DNA of 64,000 bases from Maylandia zebra (lineage: Eukaryota > Chordata > Actinopteri > Cichliformes > Cichlidae), in the NCBI RefSeq assembly GCF_041146795.1, contig NC_135175.1, positions 36,586,669-36,650,668 on the forward strand, read 5' to 3'. Shown here piece after piece: positions 24,906-36,400 of the stretch. The position numbers and the translations under genes were made by a program. The first letter of the stretch is position 1, and every line of letters starts with the position of its first letter. The notes below the pieces were generated by a model, which was given only the letters and a program-made list of their open reading frames with translations, had not been told where the DNA came from and searched no databases.

Positions 24906-27900
24906 TCATAGTATTGTCAACAAAAGGACAAGAAATCCTGCTATTAAAATTTACAGAGGAACTGTCACGGCTCGGGTCAGTGGCCGTGTGAAGAGTGGAA
25001 AGGAGGACTCAAATGCAGCACTTACTCAGACGTGACGGCGATTTATTAACAATACCAAACATAAAGTGGAGATGGCAAAACAGAACTAAGGATGAACTAA
25101 ACTGGGAGAAACTACACCAAGGAGTAGCAAACCGGAACATTGAAGGGAGAGCACGCAGGGGATTTCACAGAGTATGAACACAGACGACGCGACGAGGAAC
25201 AGAGGCAAGCACACACCATAAGTACACAGAGAGACACTGGGAAATCACACACAGGTGGGAGACACAGCTGGACCTGATTAACCTGACGAGACAGGGGAAC
25301 ACTAACACCAGGGACCAATAGAGGGAGCACAAACCCAGAACCCAGTATCTAAAATCCCAAAACACAAACCATCCCAAAACAGCCCACGAATAATAATGAG
25401 AATAATAACAATAAAGAACACAAACACAAAATCACTGAGTCATGGACGCAGGACCATGACAGGAACAAAGATCTGCAAGACATTTAATCAGGCTAAAGTA
25501 ATCTGGGACACTAAAAATAAACCAAAGGGGCTTCTATGTGGACACATTAACATTCGCAGTATGTTACCAAAGCATGAGCAACTGGAACATATTCTAAGCA
25601 ATTCCAATATTTCTATTTTGGGTATCTCTGAATCTTGGCTCACAAGTTCTTCTCCTGAGTCTGCAGTTGTCTTTCCAGAGTACACAGTATTCAGAAGGGA
25701 TAGAATTGAAACAAGAGGAGGAGGAATACTTGTGCATGTAAAGAAACACCTGGATTGCTCTTTACTTAGTTCACCAATAGATGTCGAAATAGAACATATT
25801 TCTGTTAAAATCACTCTTTCCCCAGAAATGTCATTTACGTTGATCTGTTTATATTGCCCTCCTTCCGCAAAGAATATTTTTTATGAACAACTACAGATAT
25901 TACTTAAATATCATGCTATAAATAATAAGTCTAATGAAATAATTGTAATGGGAGATTTTAATGTCAACTGGGACTGTGAAAAGGACAGAAAAACACTCAA
26001 GGACATAATGGAGACTTTGAACTTTACTCAACACATTGAACAACCCACAAGAATAACAAGACACTCTAAAACTAAAATAGATCTGGTTTTCTGTAATAAG
26101 CCCGAGCGAATTATTAAATCTTATAATTTTATCACTGGTATTTCAGACCACAATTTTATATTATTTTCTAGAAAACTTTTAAAATCACGGGTTAAGAATG
26201 ACTTTCAAAGTTCATCTAATAGGAGATCCTTTTATGAATTCATACCAAGAAGTCAGCGACAAAATGTAGAAGAAGCATTAGCATCAGCTAACTGGGAGCC
26301 TTTATTGAGTAGTGATGATCGATCCACAATTCTGCAGCAGTCACTTCATACTCCATTAGAGGTCGACAAAAAATAAAGACAACATCTAATTTGCCCTGGT
26401 TAAACAAAGAGTGCAAGAATTTAATGAAAACAAGAGATCAATTACTAAAGCAGTTCCTGAAAACAGGTCTAACTCTGGACAGACAGAGATTTACTTCAAT
26501 GCGGAATAAAGTAACAAGAAGTTTGAGACAGGCCAAAGCAAAAATTTTTATAAATATAATTGAAAGAGCCAAAGGTAATGGTAAAACTATCTGGCAACAC
26601 TTAAATAAATTACTAAGCCGTCATTCAAACAAAAGTAAAAATACAATTGAACTTTATGTAAATAACTCTATTGTTAGAGAGCCTCTATCTATTGCCAGTA
26701 ACTTAAACACTTTCTTTATTTCATCTGTTAAGGAGATCAGTCAGAGCTTTGACTCAGTCGTATGCTCTGATAATGTGAATGATGTTGGTCAAAATTTGTT
26801 CACCATCACTCATATTTCAGACACTGAAGTTGCTAAACTAATTACAGGTTTAAAACAATCAAAAGCACTTGATGTATATGGTATTAACACAAACTTCCTA
26901 AAGGAACATATGGATTTGCTTGTACGTCCAACAACTCATGTTTTGAATATGTCTTTCAAACACTCCATTGTTCCAACAGATTGGAAAATTGCTGCAGTTA
27001 CACCAATTTTCAAAGCAGGTGTGAAGACTGACATGGCTAATTATCGCCCCATAAGCATACTCCCGGTCGTATCTAAAATAGCTGAGAAGTGGGTGGTTAA
27101 ACTCCTCACTGCTCACCTAGAAAACACCCAACCCTCATTACATCCATTGCAGTTAGACTTTCGGGCACATCACTCCACAGATACTGCCCTGTGTATGTTA
27201 GTGGAGAACTTGAAGAGCTTGCTGGACAAGAGTCCCTGTGTTGGAGCTGTATTTTTAGATCTGAAGAAGGCTTTCGACTCTGTAAACCATCATATATTGT
27301 TGTCCAGATTGACTCAGTTTAATATCTCCAGTCAGGCTCTTCAGTGGTTTGCCTCATATCTCTCACACAGGAAACAGTGTGTGGTGTTGGATGGGGTTAA
27401 ATCTCCATATTTAGACTGTGATACAGGGGTTCCTCAAGGATCTGTTCTTGGGCCCTTATTGTTCTCTCTTTTTATCAATAACTTACCTGAAGTCTGTCCA
27501 AATATATTTGCTCAAATGTATGCGGATGATGCAGTTATATATACGCAAGCAAATAGTGTCTAGCAGGTGGCAAAAGATCTTACAGCTGCTTTAGCATTAA
27601 TGCATAGCTGGCTGGAGGACTCATGCCTAATGTTGAACACCTCAAAAACTGTCGGTATGTATTTTTCAAAACGCCCCTTAAACTTGAAGTAGTCAAACAT
27701 ATTCCTGGATGGAGCAGAGCTTGAATTAGCTCCAGAATTTAAATATCTTGGGGTCATTTTAGACCCAACATTATCCTTCAAGAGTCACATAAATAAAGTG
27801 TCCCAGGTACTTAAATTTAATAATCGAAATTTTAATCATATACGTAATAATTTAAATATGAATGTTACAAAAACTTATTTTTACTCAATGATCATCTCTC

Positions 27901-27949
27901 ATATGGACTATTGTTTGACGTCCTGGTCACTTGCTTGTCCAACAACACT
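24906..27949 (+). mobile_element. APE-type non-LTR retrotransposon (Jockey/L2/CR1-like), 5' part
   Basis: The first frame (about 25467-26376) encodes an exonuclease-endonuclease-phosphatase domain: GHINIRSMLPKH, ISESWL, MGDFNVNWD and GISDHN. The second (26391-27563) encodes the reverse transcriptase: [52 protein letters not shown] and YADDAVIY. A frameshift lies at about 26370, and there are stops at 27561 and 27691. A solo LTR (24963-25461) and the Tc1 element (27952-29557) interrupt it. The element resumes at 29560. It is not competent by itself. Confidence 0.85.
24963..25461. mobile_element. solo LTR with 5-bp target duplication (GGAAC)
   Basis: The 499-bp LTR starts TGTCACGG and ends CATGACA. 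It is flanked by GGAAC at 24958-24962 and 25462-25466. Removing it joins the two halves of the surrounding LINE. There is no internal coding sequence. Confidence 0.85.
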
Positions 27950-27951
27950 TA

Positions 27952-29557
27952 CAGTGGGGCAAAAAAGTATTTAGTCAGCCACCGATTGTGCAAGTTCCCC
28001 CACCTAAAATGATGACAGAGGTCAGTAATTTGCACCAGAGGTACACTTCAACTGTGAGAGACAGAATGTGAAAAAAAAATCCATGAATTCACATGGTAGG
28101 ATTTGTAAAGAATTTATTCGTAAATCAGGGTGGAAAATAAGTATTTGGTCAATAACAAAAATACAACTCAATACTTTGTAACATAACCTTTGTTGGCAAT
28201 AACAGAGGTCAAACGTTTACTATAGGTCTTTACCAGGTTTGCACACACAGTAGCTGGTATTTTGGCCCATTCCTCCATGCAGATCTTCTCGAGAGCAGTG
28301 ATGTTTTGGGGCTGTCGCCGAGCAACACGGACTTTCAACTCCCGCCACAGATTTTCTATGGGGTTGAGGTCTGGAGACTGGCTAGGCCACTCCAGGACTT
28401 TCAAATGCTTCTTACGGAGCCACCCCTTTGTTGCCCGGGCGGTGTGTTTTGGATCATTGTCATGTTGGAAGACCCAGCCTCGTTTCATCTTCAAAGTTCT
28501 CACTGATGGAAGGAGGTTTTGGCTCAAAATCTCACGATACATGGCCCCATTCATTCTGTCCTTAACACGGATCAGTCGTCCTGTCCCCTTGGCAGAAAAA
28601 CAGCCCCATAGCATGATGTTTCCACCCCCATGCTTCACAGTAGGTATGGTGTTCTTGGGATGCAACTCAGTATTCTTCTTCCTCCAAACACGACGAGTTG
28701 AGTTTATACCAAAAAGTTCTACTTTGGTTTCATCTGACCACATGACATTCTCCCAATCCTCTGCTGTATCATCCATGTGCTCTCTGGCAAACTTCAGACG
28801 GGCCTGGACATGCACTGGCTTCAGCAGCGGAACACGTCTGGCACTGCGGGATTTGATTCCCTGCCGTTGTAGTGTGTTACTGATGGTGACCTTTGTTACT
28901 TTGGTCCCAGCTCTCTGCAGGTCATTCACCAGGTCCCCCCGTGTGGTTCTGGGATCTTTGCTCACCGTTCTCATGATCATTTTGACCCCACGGGATGAGA
29001 TCTTGCGTGGAGCCCCAGATCGTGGGAGATTATCAGTGGTCTTGTATGTCTTCCATTTTCTGATGATTGCTCCCACAGTTGATTTTTTCACACCAAGCTG
29101 CTTGCCTATTGTAGATTCACTCTTCCCAGTCTGGTGCAGGTCTACAATACTTTTCCTGGTGTCCTTTGAAAGCTCTTTGGTCTTGGCCATGGCGGAGTTT
29201 GGAGTCTGACTGTTTGAGGCTGTGGACAGGTGTCTTTTATACAGATGATGAGTTCAAACAGGTGCCCTTCATACAGGTAACGAGTGGGGGACAGAAAAGC
29301 TTCGTACAGAAGACGTTACAGGTCTGTGAGAGCCAGAGATTTTCCTTGTTTGAGGTGACCAAATACTTATTTTCCACCCTGATTTACGAATAAATTCTTT
29401 ACAAATCCTACCATGTGGATTCATGGATTTTTTTTTTTCACATTCTGTCTCTCACAGTTGAAGTGTACCTCTGGTGCAAATTACTGACCTCTGTCATCAT
29501 TTTAAGTGGGGGAACTTGCACAATCGGTGGCTGACCAAATACTTTTTTGCCCCACTG
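27952..29557 (-). mobile_element. Tc1 transposon, complete, ~200-bp inverted repeats
   Basis: The 1606-bp element is flanked by TA (27950-27951 and 29558-29559). Its ends read CAGTGGGGCAAAAAAGTATT and the reverse complement. The inverted repeats, about 27952-28152 and 29359-29557, are long and nearly perfect, of the IR/DR type with a second copy of the terminal motif (AAGTATTTGGTCA) inside. It sits inside the RT region of the LINE, which continues in frame on both sides. Confidence 0.95.
28168..29190 (-). CDS. Tc1 transposase, DD34E, 340 aa, apparently intact
   Basis: This is a single uninterrupted frame from [18 protein letters not shown] to NKGYVTKY. Two N-terminal helix-turn-helix (paired-like) units (about residues 1-110) include [19 protein letters not shown] and a [14 protein letters not shown]-like hook. 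The catalytic triad is visible: D in [11 protein letters not shown] in [11 protein letters not shown], and E in DLNPIENLW, 34 residues on. The glycine-rich box [14 protein letters not shown] is present. Tc1 transposases are 340-345 aa, so this is full length. It cuts and pastes the element into TA sites. No stop or frameshift is seen, so activity is possible. Confidence 0.95.
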   Translation of the reverse strand: MAKTKELSKDTRKSIVDLHQTGKSESTIGKQLGVKKSTVGAIIRKWKTYKTTDNLPRSGAPRKISSRGVKMIMRTVSKDPRTTRGDLVNDLQRAGTKVTKVTISNTLQRQGIKSRSARRVPLLKPVHVQARLKFAREHMDDTAEDWENVMWSDETKVELFGINSTRRVWRKKNTELHPKNTIPTVKHGGGNIMLWGCFSAKGTGRLIRVKDRMNGAMYREILSQNLLPSVRTLKMKRGWVFQHDNDPKHTARATKGWLRKKHLKVLEWPSQSPDLNPIENLWRELKVRVARRQPQNITALEKICMEEWAKIPATVCANLVKTYSKRLTSVIANKGYVTKY

Positions 29558-29559
29558 TA

Positions 29560-30225
29560 AAACTATTGAAAACATTTATAAAAGAAGTTTAAAACTACTT
29601 GACAAAAAACCGACTTCCCACCACCACTGTCATGTGTTAAAAAAACATAAATTACTGAACTTCAATAACTTAGTGAAACTTAAAAGAGTGTGTTTAATAT
29701 ATAAAGTCTTACACTCCCTTGCTCCACCACCATTAAAGCAGTTCATTAGGCATGAAGAAAGCTCAGACAGGACCACTTGAGCTACAATCCGAGGAGACTT
29801 GTTTATACCCCACAGACGGACAGCATTTGGGCAGAACGTCCTCTCTGTCAAGGGAGGCCATCTGTGGAACAGTCTTCCTCAACCCATTAGAGAAAGCTCG
29901 GCATTCAACTTGTTTAAGGCAAAGGTTAAAAACTGGTTATGGACAAATCAAGTGTGTGATCATGTATGAGTTGTATAGTTTTAATGTTTTATTTGGGAAC
30001 AGAATGGTGTGTATGTGTAAGTTTGGTGATGGAGTTTTTATTATGAATGAATGATGAATTTTTATGAATTATTATGTCAATTTTTTTATGTTTAAGGACA
30101 ACAGATGGAAATTAGCCTTTGGCTATAATCTGGCATGTTTACATTCATGTAATTTTTTTTTTTTACATTTATGTTCATTAACATGCACTGTCCTAAATAA
30201 ATAAATAAATGAATAAATAAAATTA
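29560..30225 (+). mobile_element. 3' part of the LINE split by Tc1
   Basis: Continues the RT C-terminus (TIENIYKRSLKLLDKKPTSH; YKVLHSLAPPPLKQFI) and ends in an (AAAT)n/(AATG)n tail at about 30193-30222. Joined to the 5' part at 27949, the protein reads on across the Tc1 site. Confidence 0.82.
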
Positions 30226-30251
30226 CAAAAACATGAGCAATAATGAATATC

Positions 30252-30257
30252 TTTAAT
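30252..30257 (-). terminator. possible variant polyadenylation signal (ATTAAA) of the NLR gene
   Basis: TTTAAT on the + strand gives ATTAAA on the - strand, about 235 bp past the NLR stop. I found no canonical AATAAA closer. Weak call. Confidence 0.3.
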
Positions 30258-30490
30258 ATTTTAGATTATATTTTATGACAAAGCCAGAAAAACAATATGT
30301 GGATTCTGGAATAATAATAGCTTCTTCATTTTTAAAGGGTTGAAAAAGCTAAGATGATTACAAGGAATCATTTAGAACAGTTTAAAAGATCAACTGAATC
30401 ATTCCATGAATCTGAAAACAAGAGACAGACATGTACAGACTTTATCTGTTCAACAGTCAGAGTGTTTCTCTAACACACTTTACACTCAAC

Positions 30491-31032
30491 TCAGCACAGG
30501 GACACTGAGGAACCTGATCTAAACCCAAATCCAGGGTAAAGAGTTTGAGTGAATGTGGTGTTGAAGGTGTGGAGGTGGATCAGAGTGTCAGAGGAGACTC
30601 TGTAGAAGGACAGAGTGCCAGCAGGACAGTCCACATACACTGCTACTCTGTTAGAGACAGAGGAGGAGGAGGAGGAGGAGGAGGAGGATATGGTTGTTTC
30701 TTTGTTATTGTGCCAGACAGAATCCGGACCACGATCAGAGCAGTACAGATTCCAGGACTGATCATTCAGTCCAAGCCAACAGTCATCACCGTCTCCTTTC
30801 CTTCTGATTCCTCTGTAACTCACCGATATCTCAACTTCTCCTCTCCACTCAACCTCCCAGTAACAGCGATCAGTCAAACTATTGCTACACAGCAGCTGAG
30901 GACGAACATCAAATCTGTCTGGATGATCAGGATATGACTGAACCTCCTCCACATGTGTCACCTTCCTGTTGTTGTCAGACAGTTGGAGCTTTGTGTTCAC
31001 TGTGTTTGTGTCGATTGTGAGTTGACAGGAAT
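30491..31032 (-). CDS. NLR exon 13: B30.2 (PRY-SPRY) domain
   Basis: Begins after the acceptor with [20 protein letters not shown] (PRY) and continues with [37 protein letters not shown] (SPRY LDP/WEVE core), [37 protein letters not shown] and [16 protein letters not shown], then stop. B30.2 domains bind protein ligands through variable loops, as in TRIM proteins. A run of ten serines (30661-30688) lies in the loop before [10 protein letters not shown]. Confidence 0.95.
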
Positions 31033-33364
31033 CTGATGGAGAGAACAAACACAATCCAGCTGCAGTTATTGATCCATCATCTGTTCATTGATTGACACTT
31101 TGATGATGACTCCTGACATGATGAAGATGGTTGAATGTGTGCTGCTTTGTTTTCATGAATCCCATTAAAAACACACTTACACTTCCTCAGACCTGGTCTC
31201 AACCATCGGACTCCAGCAGGCTCCACCCTGAAAGGAGGAGGGGGGTCAGAGCAGCACAGTCAGCATGCACACATGGACATTACATGGCTCTCACACACAC
31301 TGTTACACACTGATAAAGAAGCAGTCCAACATCTTTACAAATACACTTCAATCGATAAATGGATCAAACTGCTGATGATTTTGATCTGTAGTTTTCATAT
31401 TTTATATGTGGACAGTATATCCTTGGTTTTAACATATAAGTCAATGTTACAGCCAGGGGCAGCACAAAACACTGATACACTGATTTTTTTAGTTTTAGGC
31501 CCCTTGCATTCCACTGAGTTATTTATTCTGTCACTAATGTGCTAACATAAACGAATGTAAGTCTATTGGCCACCACAACCAACTATCCCAGTGATTCAAC
31601 GTTATGTACTTGCAAAAGATCCCATGTTCTCAAAACATAACTTTAAGCACATATTTCTCCAATCCACTTTCACAGACAGAGTTACAAATACAGTATGTCA
31701 GTTTTTGAGAGCATGATTTAAATTAGCCTTCATGTGTGTAGTGTTTTGTGTCCAGTTTAAGATCAGCAGTTTTTTCCAAAGGAGAGGCCATAGGAGGATT
31801 GACGAGCCTGAAGATTTTGCGGTAAGACCTAAATCCTCAGACTGAATCTTAACTAAAGCTAAGCACTTTAGGAACTATCTGAAATCTGCACAAATCATGT
31901 GATGATACGGCATTCTGAACCTTCACTTACGGGGCTCTGGGATTAACAAAAACACAAATACAAATATTTGAATGTGTTACAGGAAGCAGGTTTAGGAACA
32001 CTTGAATTTATCAATGTAAGTGAATAATAAGAAATATGAGCAGGATTATCTAAGGGCTGCCAAACAAGTTTAATATTGTCACATGTAACTAAGTCTATCA
32101 TTGATCTAACTGGGCAAACATTCGTAATGGTCTTTAAAGTTCATAAAAGTGAACTTTTATGAACTTCTTATGGCAACTGACTTTACTTTCCATTCATATT
32201 CTCCTCGATCTGACTGCTGCTTTCGACACTATTTCTCATTCCCTTCTGATCACACTCAGTTTATTCGACTCAAATCTTTTACTTCTCAGTCCTTTCCTCT
32301 GGTCACTGGCGTGCCCCAGGGATCTGTCCTGGGGCCCCTCTTTTCATTATCTAACTTCTTCTGCTTGGACACATTTTTCGTAAATATAATATACAGTTTC
32401 ACTGTTATGCTGGTGACACGCAGCTGTATCTGTCCACTAAACCTGATTCTGCTCTCCCCCCATCCTCCCTTACCCTCTACTTAGCCGAACTAAATTCATG
32501 GTTCTCTTCCAATTTTCTCAAACTCAATAGTAACAAATCCAAGCTCCTCTTGGTAGGCACTAAATCAACATTATCCAGAGCCAACAGTTTCTCTATTACT
32601 ATCAATAACTTGCCGGTCTCCGTTTCTTCCGCTGTAAAAAGTTTGGGCGTCATCTTCGACAGTACTCTATCTTTTAATTCCCGCATTAATAATGTCTCTC
32701 GGTCTGCATATTTTCAATTGTGCAACATTAATCATCTCTGTCCTTTTCTCACCCCACATACCATGCCATCTTTGTTCACAGCCTTGTTACTTCCCGACTC
32801 CATTACTTTAATTCATTACTCAAAAATCCATCCACAACCCGTCCAGAACTCTGCTGCCCGTACTATCACCAGGACCCCTTCTATCCATCACATCACTCCT
32901 GTCCTGCAGCAGCTTCATTGGCTCCCTGTCAAATATCTTATCAATTTCAAAATACTCTTCTACACATTTAAGGCTATTCATCTTCTCTCTCCTCCATATC
33001 TCTCTGATCTGGCTCAGATCACTGCCCCATCTCAGTGTCTTAGATCTTCTTCTTCTCTTTCTCTCTCCGTCCCCTCCCCCAGTCTTGCCACCATGGGGAG
33101 CAGGGCTTTCAGCTGCTCTGCTCCCCGACTCTGGAATTCCCGACCTTCTGATTCAAGAAATATCATTTCCTTCTCTCTCTTTATAACTCAAATCTCACTT
33201 GTTCAAAATAGCTTATCCCACATAACCTCTCCACTCTGCTACTTTAAATTTGTTTTATGTCTTATCCTTTTATGATTATGTAAACTGCTTGCTTTTATGT
33301 TGCTTTTATTATTCTGCTGTGTACAGTGTCCTTGAGTGTTCTGAAAGGCACTTTCGAATAAAAT

Positions 33365-33411
<47 letters not shown>

Positions 33412-36400
33412 ACAAGAAGAAGAAACAAGGATTACTGAATAATAGATTATTCAACTGAGTGATAGACACAGAACATGTTTCCTCCTTTATCAGACATTCT
33501 CTCCATACCTGAGAGTGTCCAGTCTCCAGTGCGAATCCTTCTGTCCAGCCAACAGCAGCTTCATTCCTGAGTCTCCTGGATGATTGTAGCTTAGGTCCAG
33601 CTCTCTCAGATGGGAGGGGTTGGAGTTCAGAGCTGCAGCCAGAGAAGTACAGCCTTCCTCTGTGATTAGACAGCCTGACAGACTACAAAAGAAAATCCAT
33701 CTGTTAACACTTTACTGAAGGTCTGTTTTAATATGATGATTTCTTCTTCTTCTTTTTTTCCCAAAGACTATGCCATATTTCCATTCAGTTAATCTGCATT
33801 TATATTTATAAAGTGGCAATTATCAACAGGTGACACCACTCAACTCAAGTTAGTTAAGATAAGACATTGCAATATTACAGAAAATCCCCTATGAGCAAGA
33901 AAGAAAGAAAAGCAGTTTTAACAGGAAGAGACCTCTAAAAAGACAAAGGTCAGGAAGGGTTAGCAATCTACTGCAATTGGTTTAGGGCGATGAGTGAGGG
34001 AAAAGGAGACAAGGAGAAAAACTAACCACAAGAGAAAGTAAGCAAAAGTTAATGACATGCAGTAGTGGTATTTAAATAAAAAAATTTTAAAAATTGAGTG
34101 ACAAGAAAGAAATTTTCAGTGCAGACTCACAGCAGTCCAGGTGCTTTCTTTCCAAGCTCCTAAAGCTCTGCCTCCTATTCTACTTTTAAATAAGAACAAT
34201 AAGCATGAGCACAGAATTCTCCATGCTGTTGCCTTCTTGTTAAGATTGGATGAATCCAGAATAACATTTTTTTTTTTGCACTGTGTTTTTGAGGACGAGT
34301 AGACAAACAGTTTTGGTCTGTATATACTTTACATAGCAAATTTGCACCTAAACACTTTGTGAATTCATGATTTTTTTTCCCCAATAGCCTTAAGCAAGCA
34401 GTCTGAGAATGAAATGCTCTGTTAGGATAATATGGTACAATGATATAAAGAGGTCTTTATGATGGACCTGATAAATTTATATGTGACATTACGAATTTAG
34501 TTTAGTTTAATTCTGGATTTAACAGGGAGCCAGTGAAGTGAATATTAGGGAAATATGGTCCCTCTCTCTGGTCCCTGTTAATACTTTCACAGCGGCATTT
34601 TGGATTATCTGAAGACATCTCGCTAAGGCTATAATAAAGAAGGAATGCCTGAACTCTCTTTTTTAGCATCAATCCTAGAGTAGATGGATTTCAAATCATA
34701 AATGATTCAAATAAAAACTATATGTGTATTTTCTAATACTACTAGCTAATGGAGGAATGGTGCATCGAGAAAGTATTCCCAGTACTCACTTGTTCCAGTT
34801 TTGTCTTGTTATAGCCTTATTCCAAAATTTATACAATTCATTTTTCACCTCAAAAAAGCCCAAAATGTGGAACAAATGAAGTCCTGAAAATGCTGTTGGG
34901 ATGCATTTGATTTATTGGTTCCAGTGCCAAACCCTGTAGAACTCAATTCAATTCAATTTTATCTATGAGCAAGCACTTTAGCGGGAAGGAAAAACTCCCT
35001 TTTAACAGGAAGAAACCTCTGGCAGTACCAGGCTCAGGGAGCTCAGGGAGCTCAGAGAGGTGGCCATCTGCCGCGACCGGCTGGGATGAGAGAAGAAAAA
35101 CAGGATGAAAGACATGCTGTGGAATAGAGTCAGAGATTATTAACAAGTATGATTCAGTGCAGAGATTGAGTGTAGAAGAAACACCCAGTGCATCATGGGA
35201 ATCCCCCAGTGGTCACCTATTCCAGTATAACTAAGGGAGGATTCAGGGTCACCTGATCCAGCCCTAACTATATGCTTTAGCAAAAAGGAAACTTTTAAGC
35301 CTCATCTTAAAAATAGGATAAGTGTTTGTCTCCCATATCCAAACTGGAAGCTGGTTCCACAGAAGAGGGGCCTGAAAACTGAAGGCTCTGCCTCCCATTC
35401 TACTTTTAAATACTCTAGGAACAACAAGTAGGCCTGCAGAGCGAGAGCGAAGTGCTCTAATGGGGTGATATGGTACTACAAGGTCATTAAGATAAGATGG
35501 GGCCTGATTATTTAAGACCTTGTATGTGAGGAGCAGGATTTTGAATTCAACAATAGTTTGTTGTCATTTGGAAAGACACAACAACAGCTGCAGTCAGTGA
35601 ACACACCTCAGAGTCTCCAGTCGACAGTTTGGACTCTCCAGTACAGCACACAGAAGCTTCACTCCCGAATCCTGCAGATCATTGTAACTCATGTCCAGCT
35701 CTTTCAGATGGGAGGACTTGGACTTCAGTGCTGAGACCACAACTTCACAGTGAGTTTCTGACAGACGACAATCAGCCAGTCTGTGATTGGAGAAAATATA
35801 AAATGTGTCCTTACTTTAACCAGGTTCAAAACTCAATTTGTTAAAAATGTAATGATGTAATGTTAGAAGTCACTTCATATAAAATTAAATTTAGAAAAGT
35901 TCAAATCCATATTAAAATGTATCTTCAGTGTTTTGCTTTTTTGTGCCCTCATGGTCAAGGAATGGGTAGTGACTGTGGTTTGCCCTGTATGCGTCACATG
36001 ACAGGACAGCATACAGGGCAGAGGTGAGAGCCCTGACATCATGGTCCCGCGACAACAACCTGCTGCTTAATGGCAGCAAAACCAAGGAGCTCATTGTGGA
36101 TTACAGGAGACTGCAGAGAGGAGACCACACCCCCATCCAAATCAATGGAGCAGAGGTGGAGAGAGTCAGATGGTTCAGCTTCCTGGGCATCAACATCAGT
36201 CAGGATCTGAGTTGGTCACACCATGTTGGTGTGATCACAAAAGCAGCAAGACAGGTGCTCTTCTTTCTGCACCTGAGAAGATTCGGCATGAATCCCAGAA
36301 CACTTACAAACTTCTATCGATGCACCATTGAAACTTTTCTGACTGGCTGCTTCACCACCTGGTATGGCAGCTGTAATGTTCCGGACCACATAGCTCTGCA

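Noticed and set aside
25112..25377. Cys/Val-rich open frames on the - strand
   Set aside because: They lie wholly inside the solo LTR at 24963-25461 and match no protein.
28262..29209. 315-codon open frame on the + strand
   Set aside because: Antisense shadow of the intact Tc1 transposase.
22600..30490. Hidden upstream dynein exons
   Set aside because: I looked on the - strand for AAA4, stalk and microtubule-binding motifs and found only transposon proteins and short unique pieces.
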